Shown: in pieces, positions 44,317 through 53,094 of the stretch
How positions within the stretch are numbered: position 1 is the first letter of the stretch
Layout of the letters: each line of letters begins with the position of its first letter
NCBI GenBank assembly: GCA_021203545.1
Contig: JAJQAZ010000016.1
Location: 40,954 to 104,953 of the forward strand
Reading direction: 5' to 3'
From: Tannerellaceae bacterium
Lineage (GTDB): Bacteria; Bacteroidota; Bacteroidia; Bacteroidales; Tannerellaceae
DNA length: 64,000 nucleotides
Notes under the pieces: generated by a model
Databases searched by the model: none
Told to the model about the DNA's origin: nothing
The model's input: the letters and a program-made list of their open reading frames with translations, nothing else
Made by a program: the position numbers and the translations under genes

Positions 44317-44341
44317 AACAACGTATGTTTATTATTTGAAG

Positions 44342-44349
44342 CAAAGATA
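44342..44349 (-). promoter_or_regulatory. -7 box (TATCTTTG) of the DUF4468 operon
   Basis: Perfect TAnnTTTG on the minus strand, 26 bases before the start. Confidence 0.5.
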
Positions 44350-44414
44350 AAAAGTTTTCCTGTATCTGGAATTCGAAACCCCTTATTATCTGTACAAAAA
44401 AGTGTTGACTTTTC

Positions 44415-44442
44415 TTTGTCACAGAAAAAAAACCTATATTTG
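44415..44442 (+). promoter_or_regulatory. Likely secDF promoter (TTTG and TATATTTG)
   Basis: TTTG (44415-44418), 16 bases, then TATATTTG (44435-44442), 55 bases before secDF; the spacing is shorter than usual. Confidence 0.45.
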
Positions 44443-44497
44443 CACCCTGTGAAAAAACAAACTACAATAAATATAATAAATTTAATATAAATATCAG

Positions 44498-47470
44498 ATG
44501 CAAAACAAAGGATTTGTAAAGGTCTTCGCTGTACTACTTACGCTTGTTTGCTTATTCTACTTGTCATTTTCGTTTGTGACAATGCGTTACAATAAAAAAG
44601 CAGCTGAGTACGCCAATGGAGATCCGGTAAAAGAGAATCATTACTTAGATTCGTTATCTACTCAAAAGGTATGGCTTGGCTATACGCTGAAGCAATGCCG
44701 TGAAATGGAAGTTACTTTAGGTCTTGACCTGAAAGGTGGTATGAATGTAGTGCTGGAACTGAATGTTCCGGATGTAGTTCGTTCGCTTTCCAATAACCCG
44801 CAGGACCCCAATTTAAACAAAGCGTTAGAGGCTGCTTATAATCGCCAGGCGTCCAGCCAGAAAGACTTTATAGACCTTTTTGCAGAAGAATATAAAAAAC
44901 TGGATCAGACAACCGGAGGATTGTCTGCCCTGTTCAGCACATTTGATCTGAGGGAAAAAATTACCGCACAAAGTTCGGATACCGATGTGATAAATGTATT
45001 GAAAGCCGAATTAAAAAGTGGTATTGATAACTCATTTAATATATTGCGTACCCGTATTGACCGTTTCGGGGTGGTTTCGCCGAATATTCAGCGCCTTGAA
45101 ACAGCCGGCCGCATCCTGGTAGAGCTACCGGGTGTAAAAGAACCGGAACGTGTACGTAAATTGTTACAGGGTAGTGCTAACCTGGAATTCTGGGAAACCT
45201 ATGACCTGCAGGATATCTACCCGCAGTTAGTTAGCGTGAATGAATATCTTGCTTCGCTGGAGTCTGTGGATGAAACGCCGGAAGAAACAGTTGTTGAGGC
45301 TTCGGATTTAACTCCCGATCCTGTAAATGAGATAGATTCGTTGCTGGGAGACCTGGAGAATATTTTACCGGATACTGATGCTTCTTCAAACTTAGAAGAG
45401 TTTAGAAAAAGAAATCCTTTATTCGGAAAACTAATCATGAGCCAGACTCCGGGTGCGATAGTAGGTATGGCCCGCCCACAGGATATTCCTGCCCTGGATG
45501 AATACTTCAATATGAAAGCGGTGAAAGAGATTTTACCACGCAATCTGGAACTGAAATGGGCTGTTAAATCCATAGAAATTGAGAACCAAACATATTATCA
45601 GCTGTTTGCTATCAAAGTAAGCAAACGTGACGGTTCTCCGGCGTTGAGTGGGGATGTTGTTACAGATGCCGTACAGGATTTCAACCAGACCATGAGTGGA
45701 ACCGAGCCTGTGGTTAGTATGGTGATGAATGCGGAAGGTGCAAAAGAGTGGGCTCGTCTGACTCGTGAGAACATCGGAAAAAGTATCGCGATTGTGTTGG
45801 ACGATCTGGTATATTCTGCGCCGAATGTAAACGATGAAATTACAGGTGGACGTTCACAAATCTCCGGAAAATTCACTACCGAAGAGGCGAAAGACTTGGC
45901 CAACGTATTGAAATCGGGTAAAATGGCGGCATCGATTAATATTGTACAGGAAGACGTAGTAGGTCCTTCCCTGGGTCAGGAAGCTATTGAATCAGGTGTA
46001 ATATCGTTTATTATTGCGCTTGTTTTACTGATGATTTACATGTGTGTTATCTACGGATTTGTTCCGGGTATGATCGCAAACAGCGCATTGTTTATCAACA
46101 TTTTCTTTACCATGGGTATATTAGCCTCTTTCCAGGCCGTATTGACCTTGCCGGGTATTGCTGGTATGGTATTGACCCTGGGTATGGCAGTAGATGCGAA
46201 TGTATTGATCTACGAACGTATCAAAGAAGAGTTACGTGCAGGTAAAGGTTTTGCAAAAGCGGTTGCTGATGGTTATAAGAACGCATTCTCCGCAATCTTT
46301 GACTCTAACTTAACCTCTATTATCACCGGTATTGTACTGTTCTATTTCGGAACCGGTCCGATCCGTGGTTTTGCTACCACCCTCATTATTGGTTTGTGTG
46401 CCTCTTTCTTTACAGCAGTGTTCCTGACCCGTATGGTATACGAATGGCTGATTGCTAAAGATAAGATCAAAACCCTGACCTTTACAACCGGTATATCCAA
46501 AGATCTGCTTACCAATCCGAAGATTAATTTCCTTGGGTTACGTAAAGTGGGTTACCTGATACCTGCTGTAATTATTGTTCTGGGTGCTATTTCGATGATG
46601 ACTATCGGATTGAACAATGGGATTGACTTTACCGGTGGACGCAATTATATTGTACGCTTCAATCAGGAAGTAAGTACAGAAGATGTTCGTGATATGTTGG
46701 CAGACAACCTGGATAACCAGGTAAGTGTAATTACGATTGGTACATCTAACCAGGTTCGTATTTCTACAAACTTCCGTATCGCGGATACTGATGCAGATGT
46801 AGATGAAGATATTGAACAGAGGCTATATAATGGTTTAAAGACGTTATTACCGGAAGGAACAACGTTAGACCAATTCACCGGCCAGTTTATTCTGAGTTCG
46901 CAAAAAGTAGGGCCCAGTATGGCGGATGATATTAAAAACAGTGCGATCCTGGCTGTTATCCTTGCCATGATCTGTATGGGTGCCTATATCCTGATACGTT
47001 TCCGTGATATCGCATTCTCAATCGGTGCATTTGCATCTGTTGCTGTAACTACTTTCTGTATTATTGCTTTCTATACTTTATTGTGGAAAGTATTACCGTT
47101 CTCGATGGAGGTAGACCAGACATTTATTGCTGCGATCCTGACCATTATCGGGTATGCGATTAACGATACAGTGGTAGTATTCGACCGTATCCGTGAAACA
47201 ATCGGCTTATACCCGAAACGGGACAGATACCAGGTTATCAACGATGCATTGAATGCTACTTTATCACGTACCATTAATACATCATTAACAACATTAGTTG
47301 TGGTATTATGTATCTTTATCCTGGGGGGTAGTACAATCCGTAGCTTTACATTCGCAATCCTGTTAGGTATTATAGTAGGTACTTATTGTACTTTATTTAT
47401 TGCGACTCCTATTGCTTACGAAATGCAAAAGAAAAAAGCGGCGAAAACCGCGACTCCTACTGTTGCTTAA
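44498..47470 (+). CDS. secDF: Fused protein translocase subunit SecDF
   Basis: 990 residues joining SecD (about 1-620) and SecF (about 650-985), as usual in Bacteroidetes. The first membrane helix (about 8-28) is followed by the LGLDLKGGMNVVLELNVP motif (about 74-91), the large periplasmic P1 domain, then GMAVDANVLIYERIKEELR (SecD membrane Asp and Arg). The SecF part has NNGIDFTGGRNYIVRF and GYAINDTVVVFDRIRE. It uses the proton gradient to pull proteins out of the SecYEG channel. Transcribed alone; a strong bidirectional terminator follows. Confidence 0.96.
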   Translation: MQNKGFVKVFAVLLTLVCLFYLSFSFVTMRYNKKAAEYANGDPVKENHYLDSLSTQKVWLGYTLKQCREMEVTLGLDLKGGMNVVLELNVPDVVRSLSNNPQDPNLNKALEAAYNRQASSQKDFIDLFAEEYKKLDQTTGGLSALFSTFDLREKITAQSSDTDVINVLKAELKSGIDNSFNILRTRIDRFGVVSPNIQRLETAGRILVELPGVKEPERVRKLLQGSANLEFWETYDLQDIYPQLVSVNEYLASLESVDETPEETVVEASDLTPDPVNEIDSLLGDLENILPDTDASSNLEEFRKRNPLFGKLIMSQTPGAIVGMARPQDIPALDEYFNMKAVKEILPRNLELKWAVKSIEIENQTYYQLFAIKVSKRDGSPALSGDVVTDAVQDFNQTMSGTEPVVSMVMNAEGAKEWARLTRENIGKSIAIVLDDLVYSAPNVNDEITGGRSQISGKFTTEEAKDLANVLKSGKMAASINIVQEDVVGPSLGQEAIESGVISFIIALVLLMIYMCVIYGFVPGMIANSALFINIFFTMGILASFQAVLTLPGIAGMVLTLGMAVDANVLIYERIKEELRAGKGFAKAVADGYKNAFSAIFDSNLTSIITGIVLFYFGTGPIRGFATTLIIGLCASFFTAVFLTRMVYEWLIAKDKIKTLTFTTGISKDLLTNPKINFLGLRKVGYLIPAVIIVLGAISMMTIGLNNGIDFTGGRNYIVRFNQEVSTEDVRDMLADNLDNQVSVITIGTSNQVRISTNFRIADTDADVDEDIEQRLYNGLKTLLPEGTTLDQFTGQFILSSQKVGPSMADDIKNSAILAVILAMICMGAYILIRFRDIAFSIGAFASVAVTTFCIIAFYTLLWKVLPFSMEVDQTFIAAILTIIGYAINDTVVVFDRIRETIGLYPKRDRYQVINDALNATLSRTINTSLTTLVVVLCIFILGGSTIRSFTFAILLGIIVGTYCTLFIATPIAYEMQKKKAAKTATPTVA

Positions 47471-47486
47471 GAGAATAAATAATACA

Positions 47487-47525
47487 AAGAAAGGCGGTTC
47501 ATCTGAATGAACCGCCTTTCTTTTT
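47487..47525. terminator. Bidirectional terminator between secDF and mrp
   Basis: AAAGGCGGTTCA-tctgaa-TGAACCGCCTTT stem with flanking A and T tracts; a perfect 12-base stem. Confidence 0.85.
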
Positions 47526-47540
47526 ACTTTCCGTTACGGA

Positions 47541-48644
47541 TTATTTAGTTTGAACCCGTTTCGTAGATTCCAGGTGTTGATTCCTATACTCTACCTGCTC
47601 TACAAGCCGTGCCGCTAATTCCCGGAATGCCATACCGGTAATTGTATCGGGATTCAATGCTACCGGTTTTCCGTCGTCGCCTCCTTCACGGATACTTTGT
47701 ACTAAAGGTATCTGCCCCAATACCGGAACGTCCAGTTCTTTTGCCAGCTTTACCCCACCTTCTTTGCCAAAAATATAATATCTGTTTCCGGGTAATTCCG
47801 CCGGAGTAAACCAGGCCATATTTTCAATCAGTCCTAACACAGGAACATTTACCTTATCTCCTGTAAACATGCTGATCCCTTTGCGGGCATCTGCCAGGGC
47901 AACTTCCTGCGGAGTTGTAACAACTACTGCCCCGGTTATAGCAAGCGTTTGTACCATCGTAAGATGTATATCACTGGTTCCCGGTGGAAGGTCTATGAGG
48001 AAATAGTCCAGTTCTCCCCAGTTTGCGTCCGAAATTAGTTGCTTTAAAGCGTTACTGGCCATTGCACCGCGCCAAAGGACCGCATCATTCTTATTAACAA
48101 AGAAACCGATAGATAGTAATTTGACACCATAATTTTCAGCCGGCTGTATCAGTTCGCGGCCATTTACTTCTACCATATACGGGCGCGCTTCTTCTACCTG
48201 AAACATTTTAGGTTGGGATGGGCCAAAGATATCAGCATCCAGCAGTCCTACCCTATATCCCTGTTGAGCCAGCGCTACTGCCAGATTCGCAGCGACTGTA
48301 CTTTTGCCAACCCCTCCTTTTCCGGAAGAAACAGCAATGATGTTTTTTACTTCAGGCAATAACTTGTCCGGATCAGGTTTCGCAACTTCGGGTGTAACGG
48401 CCCGGATATTTCCTTTTATCTCTACTTCAGGACCTACATAGGTAAGAATAGCTGTTTCTGCAGCTTTTATTACCGATTTGATAAAAGGATCATTGGGTTT
48501 CTCAAAAAGGATAGAGAAACTAACCTTATTCCCTTCTATACGGATATCATCATCTATCATACCGGCCTCTACCAAATCTTTGCCGGTACCGGGATAACGC
48601 ACTTTTGCCAGTGCTTCCAATATTAATTTAGGATATAATGCCAT
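47541..48644 (-). CDS. apbC: Mrp/ApbC-type iron-sulfur carrier ATPase
   Basis: 367 residues from ATG 48644; a TTG two codons upstream is less likely. An N-terminal MIP18-like domain (about 1-90) precedes the P-loop ATPase with the deviant Walker A VSSGKGGVGKSTVAANLAVALAQQG (about 104-128), LLDADIFGPSQPKMF and DYFLIDLPPGTSDIHLTMVQ. The CxxC of some members is not obvious. It carries or inserts [4Fe-4S] clusters. The trmB gene lies 12 bases upstream on the same strand, so they are co-transcribed. Confidence 0.92.
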   Translation of the reverse strand: MALYPKLILEALAKVRYPGTGKDLVEAGMIDDDIRIEGNKVSFSILFEKPNDPFIKSVIKAAETAILTYVGPEVEIKGNIRAVTPEVAKPDPDKLLPEVKNIIAVSSGKGGVGKSTVAANLAVALAQQGYRVGLLDADIFGPSQPKMFQVEEARPYMVEVNGRELIQPAENYGVKLLSIGFFVNKNDAVLWRGAMASNALKQLISDANWGELDYFLIDLPPGTSDIHLTMVQTLAITGAVVVTTPQEVALADARKGISMFTGDKVNVPVLGLIENMAWFTPAELPGNRYYIFGKEGGVKLAKELDVPVLGQIPLVQSIREGGDDGKPVALNPDTITGMAFRELAARLVEQVEYRNQHLESTKRVQTK

Positions 48645-48656
48645 ATTCAATATAAT

Positions 48657-49415
48657 TTATTTTCCTGAAGCAAGTGCACTTCTTTTGCTACGATTAAAAC
48701 TTCTGTAAGGATCAAGTTCTATTTCTACATCCGGCTCTATAAACTGCTCTCTGTCTTCACACACAAATTTAATATACTTAATTGTGAGTCCACGATCCAG
48801 CCACTGTTGTTCATAATAAGTCTGGATAGATAATATTTCATCTACCAACCCGGAATGATACAAATCGTTCGTACTAAACAAAACAGGAAACCCGTGGGCT
48901 TTCACCATCTCACAGGTATATGTATACATGAAATTGCTATCTGTTTTCAGATGTATTATACCTTCTTTGGCCAATATTTGCCTGTAAAGGCTCATAAACC
49001 GGGTGGAGGTAAGGCGTTTATTTACTTTCTTCATTTGCGGGTCGGGGAAAGTAAGCCAGATTTCGGATACTTCACCCGGAGCAAAAAAAGAAGAGATGAG
49101 TTCGATGCTTGTACGTATAAAAGCTACATTTTTCATACCCCTTTCAAGTGAGTCTTTCGCTCCGGTCCACATACGGGCTCCTTTGATATCAATTCCTATA
49201 AAATTTTTATCCGGAAACAAACGGGCCAGTCCAACCGTATACTCACCTTTCCCACAGCCTAATTCAAGTACGACCGGATTGTTATTTTTGAAAAAGCGTT
49301 CGTTCCAGTGTCCTTTCAGTTCAAATCCCTCAGCCTGTAAACGGGCAAACGGATATTCAAACACATGCGGAAAACCCGCCATATCTTCAAATTTTGCTAA
49401 TTTATTCTTTCCCAT
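48657..49415 (-). CDS. trmB: tRNA (guanine-N7-)-methyltransferase
   Basis: 252 residues. [37 protein letters not shown] (about 49-85) is the SAM site; [24 protein letters not shown] (about 121-144) is the TrmB signature that binds t[18 protein letters not shown] follows. It methylates G46 of tRNA. The start MGKNKLAKF is the usual one in this group, yet the -7 box ends only 5 bases before it, so the transcript is probably leaderless or nearly so. Confidence 0.94.
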   Translation of the reverse strand: MGKNKLAKFEDMAGFPHVFEYPFARLQAEGFELKGHWNERFFKNNNPVVLELGCGKGEYTVGLARLFPDKNFIGIDIKGARMWTGAKDSLERGMKNVAFIRTSIELISSFFAPGEVSEIWLTFPDPQMKKVNKRLTSTRFMSLYRQILAKEGIIHLKTDSNFMYTYTCEMVKAHGFPVLFSTNDLYHSGLVDEILSIQTYYEQQWLDRGLTIKYIKFVCEDREQFIEPDVEIELDPYRSFNRSKRSALASGK

Positions 49416-49419
49416 ACTG

Positions 49420-49427
49420 CAAAGATA
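49420..49427 (-). promoter_or_regulatory. -7 box (TATCTTTG) of trmB
   Basis: Perfect TAnnTTTG on the minus strand directly before the trmB start (4 bases between), suggesting a leaderless transcript. Confidence 0.5.
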
Positions 49428-49514
49428 AATCTTTTCTTATTGTTATCATTTATCTGCCCGGTGGATAAAACCTATCAGCCCAATTTCTGTTTTCTTATTT
49501 TAAAGGAATAAGAA

Positions 49515-50111
49515 ATGAACATCAGGGTCAAACTTATATTTTTCACGATATACATAGCAAGTATTCTATGTGTAAGCAGATTTTCCGGATATACTTCGGA
49601 TGCTTCCGTAACACAACATAACCGTTCGTTTGGTAAAGTTGAGATCACATTTCGTCTGGAAAGAAAAACCATGGAAGCAAGCAACCAGTTTGCCGTGTGG
49701 ATACAAAATCAGCATGGGGAAGTGGTAAAAACCCTGTTTGTTACCCGTTATACAGCCGAAGGTGGCTATGAAATACAACCGGATTGTTTACCACGGTGGG
49801 TAAACCGTGCCAATGCCCATACAATTCCACAGGAAGAAGTAGACGGATTTTCAGGAGCAACCCCACAAAGCGGGTGGCATACCTACACATGGGATAGTAC
49901 CGACAGAAAAGGCAATCAGGTTCCGGCCGGCTATTACAATTTTATTGTTGAAGCTTCGTATAATAGAAAAAGTAGTGTGCTCTTTATGGGATTAATACTC
50001 ACCCGAGGACAGGAAATGACGGTAGAAGCACAACCCGGTTTTTATCCGGAAGACTATTCTGTATTCGGTTTAAATATGATAGAACGGGTTTCAGCTACTT
50101 ATATTCCTTGA
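49515..50111 (+). CDS. DUF2271 exported protein
   Basis: 198 residues. A signal peptide or N-terminal anchor (LIFFTIYIASILCVSRF) precedes a beta-rich domain of the DUF2271 family: FAVWIQNQHGEVVKTLFVTRYTA, LPRWVNRAN, and DGFSGATPQSGWHTYTWDSTDRKGNQVPAGYYNFIVEA (about 116-155). The family often occurs with flavin-transferase ApbE and PepSY proteins in redox or cation-related loci; neither is adjacent here, so the function stays open. It ends 4 bases before a convergent GT2 gene. Confidence 0.8.
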   Translation: MNIRVKLIFFTIYIASILCVSRFSGYTSDASVTQHNRSFGKVEITFRLERKTMEASNQFAVWIQNQHGEVVKTLFVTRYTAEGGYEIQPDCLPRWVNRANAHTIPQEEVDGFSGATPQSGWHTYTWDSTDRKGNQVPAGYYNFIVEASYNRKSSVLFMGLILTRGQEMTVEAQPGFYPEDYSVFGLNMIERVSATYIP

Positions 50112-50115
50112 ATTC

Positions 50116-50940
50116 CTATTCAGAAATATACTTATTAATTCCATTTTTACAGAAAAACGCTCCCTCTTTTATTTTTTTATTCATCTTTTCAGTCCCTTTT
50201 TTGTTTGCTTCGATGGTATAGTTAAGAGGATGGTCCAAATGATAAACAATTGCCTGACGTTTAAGATTCAAAAAATTAAATGTCCGTAAAGTTCTTAACC
50301 GCCATTCCATATCTGTATCTTCACCAACAGCCGCCAATACATAATCTTCGTCGTAACCATTCACATCCAGAATATTCTGCTTATGAATTCCCCAATTACA
50401 ACCTACAATAGCAGAATGATCTCTTCTGAACGGATAGGGCTTCAAAAGAAAAGGAGGAACATAAAAAGCACGCCCCCAACGTTTGGTATAGGCTAAAATA
50501 TTAAACACAGACAATAACTTCAGATTTTTTGTCTGATATAATTTATCGGTCGGCTTTTTACCTACCATACATCTTCTGCCTACACAGATTGTATCAGCGG
50601 ATAAATATTTCTGATAAGATTCTACAAATTTTTTGTGTGGTACACAATCACCATCCAGAAATATAAGATAATCTGTTTCTGCCGCAGCAACAGATTTATT
50701 CAAAGCCATATTTTTACGAAAACCCTTATCTTCCTGAGATATATGTTTTAACAGAAAAGGGAATCTTTTCCGTGCCTGCGCTATATATAGCGCAGTTTGT
50801 TCCGAATTATTATCTTCCGAAATAATTACTTCAAAAGACTTCACCGTCTGTTCGGCTAATGCTAATAGAATAAGTTCCAGCCCTTCTAAATTTTTATAGA
50901 TAGAGACAATTACAGAAATTTGAATATTTACTTCAGCCAT
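50116..50940 (-). CDS. Family 2 glycosyltransferase
   Basis: 274 residues. VSIYKNLEGLELILLALAEQTVKSFEVIISEDNN (about 11-44) starts the GT-A fold; TDYLIFLDGDCVPHKKFVESY holds the DxD-like metal motif (about 89-109), and GCNWGIHKQNILDVNGYDEDYVLAAVGEDTDMEWRLRTL (about 178-216) is the galactosyltransferase-like C-terminal region with the catalytic acidic pair. It is close to the next gene upstream in every motif and in its FCKNGI ending; the two arose by duplication. Likely an LPS or capsule enzyme; donor sugar unknown. Confidence 0.87.
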   Translation of the reverse strand: MAEVNIQISVIVSIYKNLEGLELILLALAEQTVKSFEVIISEDNNSEQTALYIAQARKRFPFLLKHISQEDKGFRKNMALNKSVAAAETDYLIFLDGDCVPHKKFVESYQKYLSADTICVGRRCMVGKKPTDKLYQTKNLKLLSVFNILAYTKRWGRAFYVPPFLLKPYPFRRDHSAIVGCNWGIHKQNILDVNGYDEDYVLAAVGEDTDMEWRLRTLRTFNFLNLKRQAIVYHLDHPLNYTIEANKKGTEKMNKKIKEGAFFCKNGINKYISE

Positions 50941-50956
50941 GTCGATTCAGATTGAA

Positions 50957-51787
50957 TTATACTATTTTGTATTTACCAATACCATTTTTACAAAAAGAAA
51001 CTCCGGCTTCTCTTTTCATAGCAGATACTTTAGAACTGGCTGCTATATCTCCATGAGAATAATTTGCCTCATGATATAAATGATAAGTAATAGCCTGATG
51101 TTTAATATTTAAAAATGAAAATTTATTCAAACATCTTAGTCTCCACTCAATATCAAAATCTTCACCCTCGCCCGCCAAAACAAAATCTTCATCATAACCA
51201 TTTACATCCAGAATATTTTGTTTATATGTTCCCCAGTTACAACCGATAATCGCCCGCATAGTTCTTTTAAAAAGTTTTGGTTTTAATACTTTGGGAGATC
51301 TATAAAAAGCATGTCCCAGACGTTTCGCATGTATCAGAATGTTAAAGACAGATAACAACTGTAGATTCTTTGTTTCATATAATCTGAGAGTCAGACTTTT
51401 ATCTATATAACATCTTCGGGCAATGCAGATAGTTGTAGGCGTTAGGTATGTTAAATAAGATTCAACTAATCTTCTATGCGGAACACAGTCACCATCCAGA
51501 AAAATAAGATAATCACAATCAGAAGCCATAACAGACTTATTTAATGCCATTGTTTTTCGGAAACCTTTATCTTCCTGACTAATATGTTTTATAAGATAAC
51601 TGAATCTTTTCCGGGCATTGGTTATAAAATCTACTGTTTTTTGCGAATTATTATCTTCCGAAACTATAACTTCAAAACACTTAACAGTCTGCTTTTCCAA
51701 AGCTAACAGAATAAGTTCCAGATTATCTAAATTATTATAAATAGATACAATTATAGAAATTCGATTTTTCAGAGTTGATTTTATCAT
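50957..51787 (-). CDS. Family 2 glycosyltransferase, paralogue of its neighbour
   Basis: 276 residues from ATG 51787; a further upstream frame start is TTG and gives an unlikely leader. Same order of motifs as the downstream gene: VSIYNNLDNLELILLALEKQTVKCFEVIVSEDNN, CDYLIFLDGDCVPHRRLVESY, GCNWGTYKQNILDVNGYDEDFVLAGEGEDFDIEWRLRCL, and VSFCKNGIGKYK at the end. It lies 16 bases before its paralogue, so both are transcribed together. More AT-rich than the surrounding housekeeping genes, as is common for glycan genes. Confidence 0.87.
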   Translation of the reverse strand: MIKSTLKNRISIIVSIYNNLDNLELILLALEKQTVKCFEVIVSEDNNSQKTVDFITNARKRFSYLIKHISQEDKGFRKTMALNKSVMASDCDYLIFLDGDCVPHRRLVESYLTYLTPTTICIARRCYIDKSLTLRLYETKNLQLLSVFNILIHAKRLGHAFYRSPKVLKPKLFKRTMRAIIGCNWGTYKQNILDVNGYDEDFVLAGEGEDFDIEWRLRCLNKFSFLNIKHQAITYHLYHEANYSHGDIAASSKVSAMKREAGVSFCKNGIGKYKIV

Positions 51788-51849
51788 GATACATAAACAA
51801 TATATATTAAAAAGAATGGTCTGCAATCTCTAAAATAGCAGAGGTATAT

Positions 51850-51879
51850 AAAAAAGGGATTATCTGATAAGATAACCCC
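51850..51879 (-). terminator. Terminator after tRNA-Asn
   Basis: On the minus strand GGGGTTATC-TTATCA-GATAATCCC is followed by T6. Starts 8 bases past the tRNA. Confidence 0.7.
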
Positions 51880-51887
51880 GCTTTCTG

Positions 51888-51961
51888 CTCTTCCTCTTGG
51901 ACTTGAACCAAGGACCCTCTGATTAACAGTCAGATGCTCTAACCAACTGAGCTAAGGAAGA
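51888..51961 (-). tRNA. tRNA-Asn (GTT)
   Basis: 74 bases on the minus strand. Acceptor arms TCTTCCT and AGGAAGA pair perfectly; D arm GCTCAGTTGGTTAGAGC; anticodon stem-loop TCTGACTGTTAATCAGA with GTT at 51925-51927; T arm CTTGGTTCAAGTCCAAG; discriminator G. The CCA end is not encoded. A promoter and a terminator flank it, so it is transcribed alone. Confidence 0.96.
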
Positions 51962-52011
51962 ATCATACTTTTATTGTTGCTTATCCGAAACCCCTTTCGG
52001 AAATTGCTTTG

Positions 52012-52042
52012 CAAAAGTAGAGACTATTTTCTAAATATGCAA
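52012..52042 (-). promoter_or_regulatory. Promoter of tRNA-Asn (-33 TTG, -7 TACTTTTG)
   Basis: On the minus strand TTG (52040-52042), 20 bases, then TACTTTTG (52012-52019). Abuts the divergent -7 box of the PfkB gene. Confidence 0.6.
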
Positions 52043-52050
52043 TATCTTTG
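52043..52050 (+). promoter_or_regulatory. -7 box (TATCTTTG) of the PfkB kinase gene
   Basis: Perfect TAnnTTTG 17 bases before the ATG at 52068, touching the divergent tRNA promoter. Confidence 0.5.
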
Positions 52051-52067
52051 CATAAAAAAATTTATAA

Positions 52068-53045
52068 ATGGCTGTATTAGGAATGGGAAATGCTTTAGTA
52101 GACATTCTGCTAAAGCTTGAAAATGATAGCACTCTACAGGAAATTGGAATACAAAAAGGGGCAATGGACATGATTAATGCCCGGCAAATGAGCGTAATCC
52201 AGTGTAATCAGGAACATCTGTGAAAAAGCCAGGCACCGGGAGGATCTGTTTGTAACTCCATGCGGGCAATTTCTTATCTGGGAGGCCAGGCAGGCTTCAT
52301 CGGAAAAATCGGGCACGATCATTTCGGCACTTTCTACGAAAAAGAGATCCGGCAGGCCGGAACGACTCCTTATCTGGTTAAAGAAGGACCGGTTACTGGT
52401 GTTTCCACAATTCTGATATCGCCTGACGGAGAACGTACGATGGCCACCTTTCTGGGTCCGGCTCCTACCCTGACAGCCGCAGATATTACGCCGGATATTC
52501 TTTCTACCTATCAATATATGTTTGTAGAGGGTTATTTACTGGTTAACGAGGAACTGGTACGTAGCACCCTGCAAAAAGCGAGACAGGCAGGATTGAAAAT
52601 TGTACTTGATTTGGCCAATTTCAACATTGTAAATGGATTCAAAAGCTTACTGGATGAGATTATTCCGGGGTATGTAGATATTCTTCTGTCCAATGAACCG
52701 GAAGCAGAAGCCTTTACCGGCCTGCCTGCCGCAGAAGCAATCGACAAAATCACCCCAATGGTTGATATCTGCGTTGTTACTTTAGGAAAAGAGGGTGCCC
52801 TGGTAGCATCCGGTACAGAAAAAGTAAAAGTAGCCGCAGAAGGAGGAAAGCCTGTAGATACAACCGGAGCCGGGGATAATTTCGCGGCAGGATTCCTTTT
52901 TGGACAAAATAGCGGAGCCTCTCTTGAGCAATCCGCACGTATCGGCTCTTTACTGGCTGGATATGTAATTGAAGAAATAGGCCCCCAGATAAGCGCCGGC
53001 AAGTGGGAACAAATAAAGTTAAAAGTGAATGGAATATTGAAATAA
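52068..53045 (+). pseudogene. PfkB-family sugar/nucleoside kinase with an in-frame UGA
   Basis: 325 residues in one frame, broken by TGA at 52221-52223. N-terminal LGMGNALVDILLKLEND (about 4-20) and, after the stop, KSQAPGGSVCNSMRAISYLGG (Gly-Gly substrate lid) show the join. The phosphate-binding anion hole and catalytic base are intact at TTGAGDNFAAGFLFG (about 264-278, Asp in GAGD), with LLSNEPEAEAFTG before it. It would phosphorylate a sugar or adenosine with ATP. A single C-to-T change (CGA to TGA) would explain the stop. If real, the enzyme is lost, as initiation at the next Met (52260) drops the first strands and the lid. Divergent from tRNA-Asn, upstream of an S41 protease. Confidence 0.83.
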
Positions 53046-53094
53046 TCGTCTTACTTTTATATACATTTACATTAGAATTTAACGAAAGATTGAT

